64,000 nucleotides of DNA from Spartobacteria bacterium (GCA_003167365.1 PMTM01000021.1:1-64000), one strand, 5' to 3'; shown: positions 55,193 through 64,000, counted from the first letter of the stretch. Made by a program: numbers and translations. Notes: generated from the letters alone by a model not told the origin.

Positions 55193-56335
55193 TCAAAGAT
55201 CGAGAACCTTGCGCAGATTCTTCGCGGCATCGAATACCTCCACGGCGCACTGGCGTGCTTGCTTCGACATGCGGGACCATTCAGCCATCACCTTTTCCGT
55301 TGCTTCGGCCGCCTCGTCCGCTCCATTTACAAAGAGAAACCCGCTGTCGCGCGGAAGATATTTCGCCGCGCCCGTGTCTTCGGTGATGACAGGACGGCCC
55401 ATCGCCAGAAATGCCGCCGCGCGATCGCTCAACCACCCGGTCCGCCAACTCACATCGACGCCTTTGATCGCAGTGAACTCACCCAGCGCGCTGGCCAAAT
55501 ACCGGCGGTAAGCGCACGGCGTTCGCGCCATACGGTGAGGATCGGCAATGTGCCAGCCGAGTTTGCGCAGCCGCGCCAGTTCGGGATCATCGCCGTTGAT
55601 ATTCATCGCCAGCTCGAAGTGCGCGTCCGGCACAAGTTGAGGAAGATCGATATAGCGCTCGAAAGCAGACTTTTTCGACAGGTCAGGAAACTCGCCGCTC
55701 ACTTCCACCATCCCGTCCCAATACCACTGGCCGATCGTAGTGAACTTCGGAATGCGCGGGCACGGTTTGGCCCGCACTAACTTGGTATCAACTAGTGGAT
55801 AAAATGTTTTCCATTTGAAAGATAATTTGGGCAACCGGCAGTCGTTCGCGTTCACATTCAGCCCGATTGTCCAAAACTCGTGATGATGCGATTGCCCCAT
55901 CTCCATCTTCGTCATCCAATAAATAATTTCGCCCGGATCGAGATCGCAAAAAATCCGATGCTCGAATTGCAAGAGAAACGGCGGGTGAACGGAATAACTG
56001 AGATTGAGCAGCGTGTTCGGCCCGGCGAGACGCTCGAGTAGTTCGCGCTTCGACAAACCGATGCAACGCATTCCATCGAGATCGTGCGCGTCGCTCGCTG
56101 GTTTTTGGTAAACCAAACAATAACGGCCGGTCATTCCGTGCTCGCGCAACCGCCGCTGGAAGTTGTCGATCTTGGCCTGGTCGTCGCGCGAATTCTTCGT
56201 CGCCGGCAAAATCTCCAGCCAGATCGCGTCCAGCTTCAATCGCCGCAGGCCCAGCATCCATTGTAATGGCACGGACAGGTTCCCGCCCCCTTCGCGATAT
56301 TTCGCCGCGAACCCACACCCAAGAAAAACCGTCAT
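55193..56335 (-). CDS. Glycosyltransferase, GT-B-like (second)
   Basis: This 380-residue protein starts MTVFLGCGFAAKYREGGGN, with a Gly-rich loop seen in GT-B proteins that bind the acceptor. The C-terminal half has TGWLSDRAAAFLAMGRPVITEDTGAAKYLP, then SGFLFVNGADEAAEATEKV, closely matching the nucleotide-sugar-binding part of the protein encoded at 48263-49435. The two are probable paralogues. The N-terminal halves differ, so acceptors may differ. It is a single gene with no adjacent glycan genes. It ends before the pterin dehydratase gene. Confidence 0.75.
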   Translation of the reverse strand: MTVFLGCGFAAKYREGGGNLSVPLQWMLGLRRLKLDAIWLEILPATKNSRDDQAKIDNFQRRLREHGMTGRYCLVYQKPASDAHDLDGMRCIGLSKRELLERLAGPNTLLNLSYSVHPPFLLQFEHRIFCDLDPGEIIYWMTKMEMGQSHHHEFWTIGLNVNANDCRLPKLSFKWKTFYPLVDTKLVRAKPCPRIPKFTTIGQWYWDGMVEVSGEFPDLSKKSAFERYIDLPQLVPDAHFELAMNINGDDPELARLRKLGWHIADPHRMARTPCAYRRYLASALGEFTAIKGVDVSWRTGWLSDRAAAFLAMGRPVITEDTGAAKYLPRDSGFLFVNGADEAAEATEKVMAEWSRMSKQARQCAVEVFDAAKNLRKVLDL

Positions 56336-56352
56336 ACCTCCAATTCAGCATT

Positions 56353-56380
56353 GGGCGTTGGGCGTTGGACGTTCGGCGTT
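56353..56380. repeat. Four tandem heptamers (GGGCGTT)
   Basis: Four consecutive 7-bp units read GGGCGTT, GGGCGTT, GGACGTT and CGGCGTT, just upstream of the glycosyltransferase start. This kind of short tandem array can vary in copy number and could tune the promoter of the gene at 55193-56335. Confidence 0.65.
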
Positions 56381-56420
56381 TTCTTCATCTGCTCTTGGTA
56401 AGGCTGCTTCCTCCTAAATC

Positions 56421-56486
56421 AAATCCGTCTTCATCCGCGTAACCTGTCGCGCCGTAGTTGCTGGCGGACGCGCAATCCGCGGTTAA
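56421..56486. repeat. Partial CCGCGGTTAA-type repeat
   Basis: AAATCCGTCTTCATCCGCGTAA (56421-56442) and AATCCGCGGTTAA (56474-56486) are fragments of the element found complete at 57733-57859. The gene at 56536-57732 therefore has copies of the same family on both sides. Together with the heptamer array, these repeats explain most of the 200-bp gap 56336-56535. Confidence 0.6.
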
Positions 56487-56535
56487 AATTATTGCCGCCA
56501 CTTTTCAGCGGGCGCTCCCAGCGTAACTTCATCAC

Positions 56536-57732
56536 GTGAGTTTCATTTTCGCCATCATCGGAACAATGCTCGCGCTCGACGCCATCTGGTGGTGGCTGTT
56601 GGCGCGGCTGCTCGCTCGCCAGGACTGGCGCATCGCGCTCGGAATATTCATGGGCGCGCAAATAATCGGATTGATCTGGCTCATCTCCAGCCGACTGCTT
56701 CGCGCCGATTGGGACCGCTGGCTGCCTAAGTTCGCCGTCTCCGCCGTATTCATCTGGCATTTCATCGTCCTCGGTCTCCTCGTGCTGATCGGCGCTGTGC
56801 TCGTCCCAATTCTCTTGGTCAAAACAACCGTCCGTTGGAGCAAACAAGATCAACCGTCGCTCCACGCGCCGGCGCGCGAGCCGAATGGCTGGAGTCGCCG
56901 CGAATTTCTCCAGACCGCCGCCGCCTTCGTCCCGCCGCTTCTCACTCTCGGCCTCACCGGCGTCGCACTCGGCCAGCTCAATCACTTCCGCGTCCGCCGT
57001 TTCGTTCTGCCCATCCGCGATCTCCCGTCCGATCTCGACGGAATCACGATCGCGCACGTAAGCGACATGCACGTCGGCCGATTCACTAACGGCAAAGTGC
57101 TGCGCAAATTGGTGGACACCGTCAACGAATTGCGCGCCGACCTCGTCTTGGTGACGGGAGATTTGATCAACGACGCGCTCGCCGACCTCGACCACGGCAT
57201 CGAGCTGGTTCGCGCCATGCAGGGGCGATTCGGATTGTATATGATCGAGGGCAACCACGACCTCATCGAGAACGGCGCGGAGTTCGAACGGCGAGTAAAG
57301 CTGTCCGGCATTCCGTTCCTGCTCGATCAATCCGCCATCGTCGAAGTGCGCGGCTTGCCGGTGCAATTGCTCGGGCTAAGCTGGACGCGCGCGAGAGAAA
57401 ACCGCGATGCCGCCATCGCGCAATCCGTGCACGCGCTTCTCGAGCAACGCCGCGCCGATCTCTTCCCGATCCTGCTCGCGCATCACCCGCATGCCTTCGA
57501 CGCCGCGGCCGAAGCCAAACTGCCTCTCATTCTTTCCGGCCATACGCATGGCGGGCAATTGATGTTGAACGAAAAGCTCGGATGCGGCCCCGCCATTTTC
57601 CGGTACTGGTCCGGGCTCTACACTCGCGGCGAGAGCCAACTCATCGTCTCAAACGGCGTCGGCAACTGGTTTCCTCTGCGCGTCAACGCGCCCGCGGAAC
57701 TCATCCATCTCACCCTCCGCCGCGCGAACTGA
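56536..57732 (+). CDS. Membrane-anchored metallophosphoesterase
   Basis: This 398-residue protein starts at GTG 56536. The N-terminal third (about 1-105) has three to four membrane helices. Around residue 120 comes SRREFLQTAAAF, a twin-arginine-like motif followed by a hydrophobic stretch, before the catalytic domain. This domain has the metallophosphoesterase motifs HVSDMHVG, VTGDLIN, EGNHDLIE, LAHHPHAFD and SGHTHGGQ, as in YkuE-type calcineurin-like phosphatases. The substrate could be a lipid or nucleotide phosphate. Repeats of one family flank the gene. Confidence 0.88.
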   Translation: MSFIFAIIGTMLALDAIWWWLLARLLARQDWRIALGIFMGAQIIGLIWLISSRLLRADWDRWLPKFAVSAVFIWHFIVLGLLVLIGAVLVPILLVKTTVRWSKQDQPSLHAPAREPNGWSRREFLQTAAAFVPPLLTLGLTGVALGQLNHFRVRRFVLPIRDLPSDLDGITIAHVSDMHVGRFTNGKVLRKLVDTVNELRADLVLVTGDLINDALADLDHGIELVRAMQGRFGLYMIEGNHDLIENGAEFERRVKLSGIPFLLDQSAIVEVRGLPVQLLGLSWTRARENRDAAIAQSVHALLEQRRADLFPILLAHHPHAFDAAAEAKLPLILSGHTHGGQLMLNEKLGCGPAIFRYWSGLYTRGESQLIVSNGVGNWFPLRVNAPAELIHLTLRRAN

Positions 57733-57859
57733 TTAACCGCGGATTTCACGGATAGGAATCTATCAAGAAATTACAGAACCGATCTTCCCCTCTTCACCCT
57801 CTGATCCGCGTACATCCGCGTAATCCGCGGTTAAGGATTCAGGAACGATCCGCGGTTAA
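57733..57859. repeat. Palindromic CCGCGGATT element
   Basis: The left arm TTAACCGCGGATTTCACGGAT (57733-57753) pairs with the inverted ATCCGCGTAATCCGCGGTTAA (57814-57834). A further partial copy, GATCCGCGGTTAA, follows at 57847-57859. The element fills the 137-bp gap between the metallophosphoesterase and the convergent TonB-C gene. The arms resemble, in sequence style, the CCACAGATT/ACACGGAT element at 23921-24005. Confidence 0.75.
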
Positions 57860-57869
57860 ATTCTCTTCC

Positions 57870-58256
57870 TCACCTGCCGTTTTGTCGTTCCGTGAATGTG
57901 ATCGGAATCATTATCTGTTTGGGGGTGTGAGGCTTGAATTGCCATGTCCGAAACGACTGCAGCGAGTCGGCGTCCTTTTGCTTATCGCCCGTGCTCGCCA
58001 GCATTCGAGCGGAGGTTACCCGCCCCGTTTCGTAATCAACTTCCAATAATACGAGACCGCAGCCATGACCGTAATGTTTCCCCGGAGGCAACGGCGGCAG
58101 CGGAGAGGGTAGCGCGCTTTGTCCGTGCGCGGGTGTGCAAAAAGCCGCGGCCATAACGAGCAGAGTCAACTTGCGGAGCGCGCAGTTTCGCAGGCGCGGT
58201 ATCAGTTTCCTGCCGCCCAACTCGAAGCATTGTGAAGGTTTCCAAGGGAAATGCAT
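57870..58256 (-). CDS. Small exported TonB-C-like protein
   Basis: This protein of about 128 residues has a signal-like N-terminus (basic RLRNCALRK, then hydrophobic LTLLVMAAAFCTPAHG) and a C-terminal TonB-like domain (LVLLEVDYETGRVTSARMLASTG, then LQSFRTWQFKP). It lacks the cytoplasmic helix and Pro-rich spacer of real TonB, so it is a stand-alone TonB-C-like exported protein. The frame is open further upstream to 58574, but that part has no signal-like or domain features, so I place the start at ATG 58256. The start is uncertain. Confidence 0.55.
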   Translation of the reverse strand: MHFPWKPSQCFELGGRKLIPRLRNCALRKLTLLVMAAAFCTPAHGQSALPSPLPPLPPGKHYGHGCGLVLLEVDYETGRVTSARMLASTGDKQKDADSLQSFRTWQFKPHTPKQIMIPITFTERQNGR

Positions 58257-58690
58257 CGCAATGAAAATGACATATGACCAATTCTTCGGCAACAACGTGC
58301 ATAACCCATCCGTGAATGGAGCGAATGGGATGAGCGACATAGAAGGTAAAGTCGCGAGCGCGACAACGCATTTCTCGGGCATGTAAATCCGTTCCTCGAC
58401 CATGACAGCGACCTGCTCGGGCGTGTTAGCCGGTTCCTCGCTCTTCCGGTGGCGGAGCAAACCCATCAATCGCTGAAACCGCAAGATGCGTTGATGGTTG
58501 AGAGTTAGAAGGCTAATCCGGCGCCGGAGCCAAGCCGTGCATTTGACGCCTGGACGATCCCAGAACATCGTCATTCCTAGGGCGAAGATACGAGCGGCGA
58601 ATCGTGGACAGCCGAATCGTGATGAGGAACAATCCTTAAGGCGGCGAAAGATTGTGTTAACCGAAAGGCCGCTTCGGCGGTCTACTATAT
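58257..58690. other. 434-bp stretch without a supported gene
   Basis: The minus frame of the TonB-C-like gene continues through 58257-58574 but gives an unremarkable sequence. Plus-strand frames here are short. Near the right end, CCGAAAGGCCGCTTCGGCGG (58658-58677) can fold and lies 13 bp before the start of the efflux adaptor gene, so the promoter of the RND operon probably lies here. I see no RNA gene or repeat of the dispersed families. Confidence 0.4.
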
Positions 58691-59923
58691 ATGTCGAAAC
58701 GAACCATGGCCGTCATCGGCGGCGTGCTCCTATTGTTGCTGGCGTGGTGGAGCTGCCATCGAAGAGCGGCGTCGAGCGCTGCCCAGAGCAGCGCAGCCGC
58801 CGGTGGAGGAAGGCGCGGTGGCGGCGCGGGTGGGGTCGTGCCGGTGGTGGCTGGCAAGGTTGAGCAGAAGGACGTGCCAATTTATCTCGACGGCCTAGGA
58901 ACGGTGCAGGCGTTCAACACCGTCACTGTTCACACGCGCGTGGACGGTGCGTTGGAGAAGGTTCTTTTCACCGAAGGGCAGGATGTGAAAACGGGTGATC
59001 TCCTGGCAGTGATCGATCCGCGGCCTTACCAGGCAGCTCTGGATCAGGCGATCGGAAAAAAAGCACAAGACGAAGCGCAACTGGCCAGTGCCAAGGTCAC
59101 GCTCGCGCGCAACACGGATTTGTTGAATAAGAAGGTGCTCGATCAGCAAGATTTCGACATATCAAAATATCAGGTCGATCAATTTCAAGCCGCTGTGCAG
59201 GCGGATCAGGCAGCGATCGAGGCCGCGAAGACGCAGTTTGATTACACGCAGGTCAAGTCACCCATCGACGGTCGCACCGGCGTCCGCCTTGTCGATGCTG
59301 GCAACATCGTCCATGCCGCCGATCTAAACGGCATTGTCGTCATTACGCAGATGCATCCGATTTCCGTGGTCTTTACGCTGCCCGAACAAAATCTGCCGGA
59401 GATTTTGAACCAAGGGGGTGCGAACGGCGGATTGCACGTTTCTGCACTGGATCGCGGAAACACGACGGCGCTCGACGAAGGCACGCTCACGGTGGTTGAC
59501 AACCAAATTGATCAAACAACCGGAACCATGAAATTGAAAGCGACGTTTCCAAATCCCGATCTCAAACTTTGGCCGGGAAAATTTGTAAACGCGCGTCTGA
59601 TTTTGACGACACGCAAAGGCGCCATCGTTATTCCGTCCAGCGTCGTGCAACGCGGCCCGCAGGGAACGTACGCCTATGTGATCAAGCCGGACAAAACCGT
59701 GGAGATGCGGCCGATTAAAGTCATGCAAACGGAAGCGAACGTCGCTTTGATCGACAGCGGATTGAAAGCTGGCGAGCAGGTCGTAGTGGACGGTCAATAC
59801 AAACTTCAACCCGGCTCGCATGTCGAGCTGACAACTCCGCAGCCGCAAAAGCCGGCTGCACCGGCAAAACAGCCAGCCCCGCCCGGAAAATCGGCGAGAT
59901 CAGCGACGGGATCCAAATCATGA
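58691..59923 (+). CDS. mdtA: RND efflux adaptor (MdtA-like)
   Basis: This 410-residue periplasmic membrane fusion protein has one N-terminal helix (about 7-20), a Gly/Arg-rich spacer, a lipoyl domain (GLGTVQAFNTVTVHTRVDGALEKVLFTEGQDVKTGDLLAVIDPRPY), an alpha hairpin (about 105-170), the second lipoyl half (KSPIDGRTGVRLVDAGNIV) and beta-barrel domains. The C-terminal tail is Pro/Ala/Lys-rich. It precedes two RND pump genes. The MdtABC family exports bile salts, novobiocin and similar compounds; the substrate here is unknown. Confidence 0.92.
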   Translation: MSKRTMAVIGGVLLLLLAWWSCHRRAASSAAQSSAAAGGGRRGGGAGGVVPVVAGKVEQKDVPIYLDGLGTVQAFNTVTVHTRVDGALEKVLFTEGQDVKTGDLLAVIDPRPYQAALDQAIGKKAQDEAQLASAKVTLARNTDLLNKKVLDQQDFDISKYQVDQFQAAVQADQAAIEAAKTQFDYTQVKSPIDGRTGVRLVDAGNIVHAADLNGIVVITQMHPISVVFTLPEQNLPEILNQGGANGGLHVSALDRGNTTALDEGTLTVVDNQIDQTTGTMKLKATFPNPDLKLWPGKFVNARLILTTRKGAIVIPSSVVQRGPQGTYAYVIKPDKTVEMRPIKVMQTEANVALIDSGLKAGEQVVVDGQYKLQPGSHVELTTPQPQKPAAPAKQPAPPGKSARSATGSKS

Positions 59924-59984
59924 GTGGCGCAACTTTTCAAGTTGTGATGCAACAAGCCGCAAGTTGGAAACTAGCGCCTCGGTC

Positions 59985-62900
59985 GTGAGCATCTCCGAAC
60001 CATTTATTCGCCGGCCAGTGGCGACTTCGCTTTTGATGGCGGGCGTGATTTTGCTCGGCCTGCTTGGCTATGAATTGTTGCCGATCTCCGCGCTGCCAGC
60101 CGTTGATTTTCCAACGATCGAAGTAACGACATTTTTTCCCGGCGCGAGTGCGGACGTGATGGTCTCGTCGATCACGACGCCGCTAGAACGCCAATTCGGA
60201 CAGATCAGCGGACTGGCCTCGATGAATTCCACCAGTTCGTTCGGGACATCGACAATCACTTTGCAGTTCGTCCTCGACCGCCCGATCGACGTGGCGGCAC
60301 AGGACGTGCAAGCCGCGATCAACATCGCCGGCGGATTTCTGCCCACAGATCTGCCTAACCCGCCGAAATACAACAAGGTCAATCCGGCTGACACGCCGAT
60401 CCTCACACTCTCGATTACGTCCGATAGCTTGCCGCTGGATCAGGTTAACGATTTTGCCGACACGCTGCTGGCGCAGAAACTGAGCGAAGTCACCGGGGTT
60501 GGGCTTGTCACAATCGAAGGAAACCAAAAGCCGGCGGTGCGGGTGCAAGTTAATCCGGCCGCGATCTCAGCGCTTGGTCTCAGTTTGGAAGATGTCCGGA
60601 CCCTGCTGGGCCAGGCGAACGTCAACGCACCTAAAGGGAGCTTCGACGGACCGCGGCAATCGTTCACTATCGGATCGAACGATCAGATTCTCTCCGCTGA
60701 GGCCTACAAGCCGATTATCCTCGCCTACAAGAATGGCGCGCCGATTCGCCTCGGCGATGTCGCGAACATCATCGACAGTGTGGAGAACGATCAGCTCGCG
60801 GCATGGGTCGGCACGAAAAGCGGCGAACAATCCGCCGTGCTGCTCGATATTCAGCGACAGCCGGGCGCGAACATCATTCAAACGGTGGACCGCGTGAAGC
60901 AATTATTGCCACGGTTAACCGGCACCATGCCGCCGTCCGTGCACGTTTCCATTCTAGCTGACCGCACGGAAACAATTCGCGCTTCAGTGCACGACGTGCA
61001 GCTCACGCTCCTGCTGACCGTGGCGCTCGTTGTCATGGTGATGTTCCTCTTTCTGCGGAAACTTTGGGCGACGGTGATCACGAGCGTAGCGCTGCCGCTC
61101 TCGCTCATCGGCACTTTCGGGATCATGTATCTCGCCGGGTTCAGCCTCGACAATCTTTCGTTGATGGCGCTGACGATCTCGACCGGGTTCGTGGTCGATG
61201 ACGCGATCGTGATGATTGAGAACATCGTGCGTTATATCGAAGCGGGCGACACGCCTTTCGAAGCGGCGTTGAAAGGCGCGAAGCAAATTGGTTTCACGGT
61301 CGTGTCGTTGAGCGTCTCGCTCGTCGCTGTTTTTATTCCGCTTTTGTTCATGACCGGAATTGTCGGCCGCTTGTTTCGCGAATTCGCCATCACGATGAGC
61401 GTGGCCGTCGGAGTGTCGGCCTTCGTTTCGCTCACGCTGACACCGATGATGTGTGCGAAGTTGTTGAGCTCAGAAACGGAAGATGAAAAATCCCACCGGG
61501 GCGAATTCTACCGCCGGACCGAAGAATACTGGACGCGCTTTCTCAATTTATATGAACACGGTTTGCGGTGGGTGCTCGCTCATCAGCGCTTGGTTTTAAA
61601 TATCGCGATCATCACGCTCATCGCCACCATCCTGCTCTACATCGTCATCCCGAAGGGTCTGCTGCCGCAACAGGACACCGGCGTGATCGTGGGCGTGACC
61701 GACGCGGCCGAGAATATTTCGTTCAAGGCGATGGTCGAGCATGTCCATGCCATTTCCGATATCGTTCGAAATGATCCCGATGTCGCAAGCGTCTCGGCTT
61801 CGGTCGGCGCGGGAACAATCAACGCGACGATCAATACGGCGCGGCTCTACATCGTGCTCAAGCCGCACGATCAACGCCCGAACGCCGAGAAAATCATCGA
61901 ACGTTTGCGCAACGCGACTAGAAATGTCGAAGGCGTCACCCTCTTCATGCAAGCAGCGCAGGATTTGCAAATCGACGCCCGCGTCAGCCGCACGCAATTT
62001 CAATACATCTTACAGGACGCGGATGCGGCTGAGCTGGGCGAGTGGACGCCGAAGCTCGTGCAAAAACTTGGCGCGCTGCCGCAGTTGAGCGATGTGGCGA
62101 GCGATCAACAGGTAAATGGCTTGCAGCTCAATGTCGATGTTGACCGCGAAAAAGCATCACGTTTGAACGTGCTCACCCAAGCGATCGACGACACGCTTTA
62201 CGATGCGTTTGGTCAGCGTCAGGTCTCGATCATTTTCACGCAGCTCAATCAATTTCGCGTCATTCTCGAAGTGGAGCCGAACTTCCGGGAATCGCCCGAT
62301 GTGCTCGACAAAATTTATGTGAAATCGAGCAGCGGGCAGCCGGTGCCGTTGAGCGCCTTCGCCACCATGCGCATCAGCACCACGCCGCTGGCCATTCCGC
62401 ATCAAGGTCAATTTCCTGCCGCGACCATCTCCTTCAATCTGCGCAGCGGCAGTTCGCTCAGTCACGCCATTCCAGCGATCGAAAAAGCGGAGCAGCAAAT
62501 CGGCATGCCCGACACGGTTGCCACCACGTTCACCGGCGCGGCCGCAGAATTTCGCACGTCACTCTCCAGCGAGCCACTGCTCATTCTCGCTGCCATCGTC
62601 GTTATCTACATTGTGCTTGGCGTTCTATACGAAAGTTACATTCATCCGATCACGATTCTTTCGACGCTGCCATCCGCTGGCGTCGGCGCGCTGCTTGCGC
62701 TCATCATTTGCCGTATCGATTTTTCGCTGGTCGCGCTGATCGGCATCATTCTGCTCATCGGCATCGTGAAAAAGAACGCGATCATGATGATCGATTTCGC
62801 GCTGGAAGCCGAACGTAAGGAAGGGATGTCGCCCGAGGAATCGATTTACCAGGCGTGCCTGCTGCGCTTTCGTCCGATCATGATGACAACAGCGGCGGCG

Positions 62901-63191
62901 TTGTTAGGCGCGTTGCCGCTTGCTCTCGAGAATGGAACTGGCAGTGAACTGCGGCGCCCCCTCGGCATTTCCATTGTCGGCGGCTTGTTGCTCTCGCAAT
63001 TCCTCACTCTCTACACGACCCCGGTCATCTATCTGTATCTCGATCGTTTAGGGCTTTGGATTGAGGAACGGCGGAATCGTGGTCGAATCGCGCAAGCTCA
63101 GTTGCCGTTAAGCTCGTCATCGGGTTCGATCCCTGAACCAGCGCGCGAGTACGCAGTCGCGGATGGAGGAGATGATCGACTTGGATTTTGA
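59985..63191 (+). CDS. mdtB: RND efflux pump, MdtB-like
   Basis: This pump of about 1068 residues has the twelve-helix RND layout with two large periplasmic loops. The family's helix 4 segment with paired Asp is visible (STGFVVDDAIVMIENIVRYIE), as is the second-half GIVKKNAIMMIDFALEAER loop. I chose GTG 59985 because VSISEPFIRRPV aligns exactly with the start of the next pump (MNISEPFIRRPV); TTG 59964 is an alternative. The C-terminal tail after the last helix is about 45 residues. The adaptor gene is upstream and the MdtC-like gene starts 12 bp downstream. Confidence 0.93.
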   Translation: MSISEPFIRRPVATSLLMAGVILLGLLGYELLPISALPAVDFPTIEVTTFFPGASADVMVSSITTPLERQFGQISGLASMNSTSSFGTSTITLQFVLDRPIDVAAQDVQAAINIAGGFLPTDLPNPPKYNKVNPADTPILTLSITSDSLPLDQVNDFADTLLAQKLSEVTGVGLVTIEGNQKPAVRVQVNPAAISALGLSLEDVRTLLGQANVNAPKGSFDGPRQSFTIGSNDQILSAEAYKPIILAYKNGAPIRLGDVANIIDSVENDQLAAWVGTKSGEQSAVLLDIQRQPGANIIQTVDRVKQLLPRLTGTMPPSVHVSILADRTETIRASVHDVQLTLLLTVALVVMVMFLFLRKLWATVITSVALPLSLIGTFGIMYLAGFSLDNLSLMALTISTGFVVDDAIVMIENIVRYIEAGDTPFEAALKGAKQIGFTVVSLSVSLVAVFIPLLFMTGIVGRLFREFAITMSVAVGVSAFVSLTLTPMMCAKLLSSETEDEKSHRGEFYRRTEEYWTRFLNLYEHGLRWVLAHQRLVLNIAIITLIATILLYIVIPKGLLPQQDTGVIVGVTDAAENISFKAMVEHVHAISDIVRNDPDVASVSASVGAGTINATINTARLYIVLKPHDQRPNAEKIIERLRNATRNVEGVTLFMQAAQDLQIDARVSRTQFQYILQDADAAELGEWTPKLVQKLGALPQLSDVASDQQVNGLQLNVDVDREKASRLNVLTQAIDDTLYDAFGQRQVSIIFTQLNQFRVILEVEPNFRESPDVLDKIYVKSSSGQPVPLSAFATMRISTTPLAIPHQGQFPAATISFNLRSGSSLSHAIPAIEKAEQQIGMPDTVATTFTGAAAEFRTSLSSEPLLILAAIVVIYIVLGVLYESYIHPITILSTLPSAGVGALLALIICRIDFSLVALIGIILLIGIVKKNAIMMIDFALEAERKEGMSPEESIYQACLLRFRPIMMTTAAALLGALPLALENGTGSELRRPLGISIVGGLLLSQFLTLYTTPVIYLYLDRLGLWIEERRNRGRIAQAQLPLSSSSGSIPEPAREYAVADGGDDRLGF

Positions 63192-63203
63192 CGCTATGCA
63201 GGA

Positions 63204-64000
63204 ATGAACATTTCGGAGCCATTCATTCGCCGGCCGGTCGGCACTTCCCTGCTCGCCGCTGGCGTGTTGTTGTTTGGAGCTCTGGCCTACCATTTTCTTC
63301 CTGTCGCACCGCTTCCAAGTGTTGATTATCCGACAATCTCAGTCAGCGCACAGGAGCCTGGGGTCGATCCGGCCACCGCCGCTTCCTCATTGGCGGCGCC
63401 TCTGGAACGGCGTTTCGCACAAATTGCCGGGGTCTCGGAAATCACCTCCGTCAGTTCCTTAGGCGGATCGTCCATCACGATTCAGTTCGATCTCAATCGC
63501 GACATTAACGGCGCGGCCCGTGATGTCCAAAGCGCCATTAACGCCGCCGCCGGCGAATTGCCGACCGGCCTGCCGCAACCGCCCTCCTATCGCAAAGCCA
63601 ATCCCGCCGACGCGCCGATTATGGTTCTGGCGATGACCTCGGACGTGTTGCCGTTGTCGCAGGTTTACAATCTGGCCGACCAAATCATCGGTCAGCGCAT
63701 CAGTCAGGTGGACGGCGTCAGTCAGGTAATCCTCGGTGGTGGCGCGAACTCCGCGGTGCGCGTGCAGATGAATCCGGTGGCGCTCGCCTCGATGGGTCTG
63801 AGCATCGAAGATATTCGCACCACGCTTTCGCAAGTGAACGTCCTGTCGCCCAAAGGCGCAATCGACGGGAATAACCAGCGTTTTGTCATCGCGAGCAACG
63901 ACCAACTAACGCAGGCCGATCAATATCAGCCGATCATCGTCGCGTCGCGCAATGGCACGGCCATTCCACTGCGCGATGTCGGCACCGCGATTGACGCGCA
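63204..64000 (+). CDS. mdtC: RND efflux pump, MdtC-like, cut by window end
   Basis: The open frame starts MNISEPFIRRPVGTSLLAAGVLL-type (helix 1) and continues to the window end, about 265 codons. It includes VDYPTISVSAQEPGVDP, ERRFAQIAGVSEITSVSS and LPTGLPQPPSYRKANPADAPI, all typical of the first periplasmic half of MdtB/MdtC pumps. It is a paralogue of the preceding gene. MdtB and MdtC usually assemble together. The rest lies outside the window. Confidence 0.93.
   Translation, partial: MNISEPFIRRPVGTSLLAAGVLLFGALAYHFLPVAPLPSVDYPTISVSAQEPGVDPATAASSLAAPLERRFAQIAGVSEITSVSSLGGSSITIQFDLNRDINGAARDVQSAINAAAGELPTGLPQPPSYRKANPADAPIMVLAMTSDVLPLSQVYNLADQIIGQRISQVDGVSQVILGGGANSAVRVQMNPVALASMGLSIEDIRTTLSQVNVLSPKGAIDGNNQRFVIASNDQLTQADQYQPIIVASRNGTAIPLRDVGTAIDA

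Noticed and set aside
56353-56380. Possible CRISPR-like array
   Set aside because: Units are 7 bp in direct tandem without spacers, and no cas genes are present. It is a simple tandem repeat.
58257-58574. N-terminal extension of the TonB-C-like protein
   Set aside because: The frame is open, but the sequence has no domain or signal features and a good signal-peptide start exists at 58256. A longer form is not excluded.

Overview
The window looks like chromosome from a Gram-negative soil bacterium, most likely a Verrucomicrobiota member of the Spartobacteria/Chthoniobacterales type. This is inference from gene content: lipopolysaccharide sugar genes (heptose kinase and phosphatase, KdsB), a PafA-type Pup/UBact ligase, DUF5069 and DUF5684 proteins, a CysD plus CysN-CysC pair, and many short palindromic intergenic repeats. 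No rRNA or tRNA gene was seen, so taxonomy rests on proteins only. The bulk is GC-rich and densely coding on both strands; the first 4 kb is visibly more A/T-rich.

Layout. 1-4.08 kb is an accessory block: two small membrane proteins, a frameshifted IS1-family transposase, an AlbA_2/HATPase regulator with a good promoter and paired TTCCGGAA boxes, and a secreted Pro/Thr-rich protein. A perfect 32-bp inverted repeat (299-330 and 4028-4059) brackets most of it. 4.1-7.1 kb has a GNAT acetyltransferase and thrC-lysC. 7.2-10.3 kb is a single-chain 2-oxoacid dehydrogenase (E1 alpha, E1 beta, lipoyl domain, E2 catalytic domain) whose linkers are built from in-frame palindromic repeats. 11.8-15.2 kb has three genes of a leucine-degradation type (enoyl-CoA hydratase, HMG-CoA lyase, carboxyltransferase). 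15.7-21.2 kb has manC-ruvX-truA and a large hybrid histidine kinase. 21.2-23.9 kb is cysD-cysNC (sulfate activation). 24-25.2 kb is an isolated nuoBC pair. 25.2-29.2 kb has an HD phosphodiesterase, phoH and two secreted unknowns.

29.3-33.3 kb is an overlapping hldE1-gmhB-kdsB-pyrG operon for LPS inner-core and nucleotide precursors. It converges on purE-tsaC with an unusual 107-bp gene overlap. 34.8-41.3 kb has aroK-queG and a MacAB-like exporter with two separate permeases. 41.4-45.8 kb has a multidomain response regulator, purB, a small protein with a strong terminator, and a DedA protein. 45.9-49.4 kb is an ABC exporter-acyltransferase-glycosyltransferase operon for a surface glycan or lipid. 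49.5-54.6 kb groups protein quality-control genes: an HtrA-like PDZ protease, a tandem catalytically degenerate copy, a PafA-like ligase and a DUF5069 gene. 54.6-58.3 kb has a 52-residue membrane protein, a pterin dehydratase, a second glycosyltransferase, a membrane metallophosphoesterase and a TonB-C fragment. 58.7-64 kb is an MdtABC-type RND efflux operon cut by the window end.

The most unusual points are the all-in-one dehydrogenase with repeat-derived linkers, the protease/pseudoprotease pair next to the Pup-type ligase, and a nonamer (AAGATCGAC) that recurs about 25 times on both strands in several reading frames.
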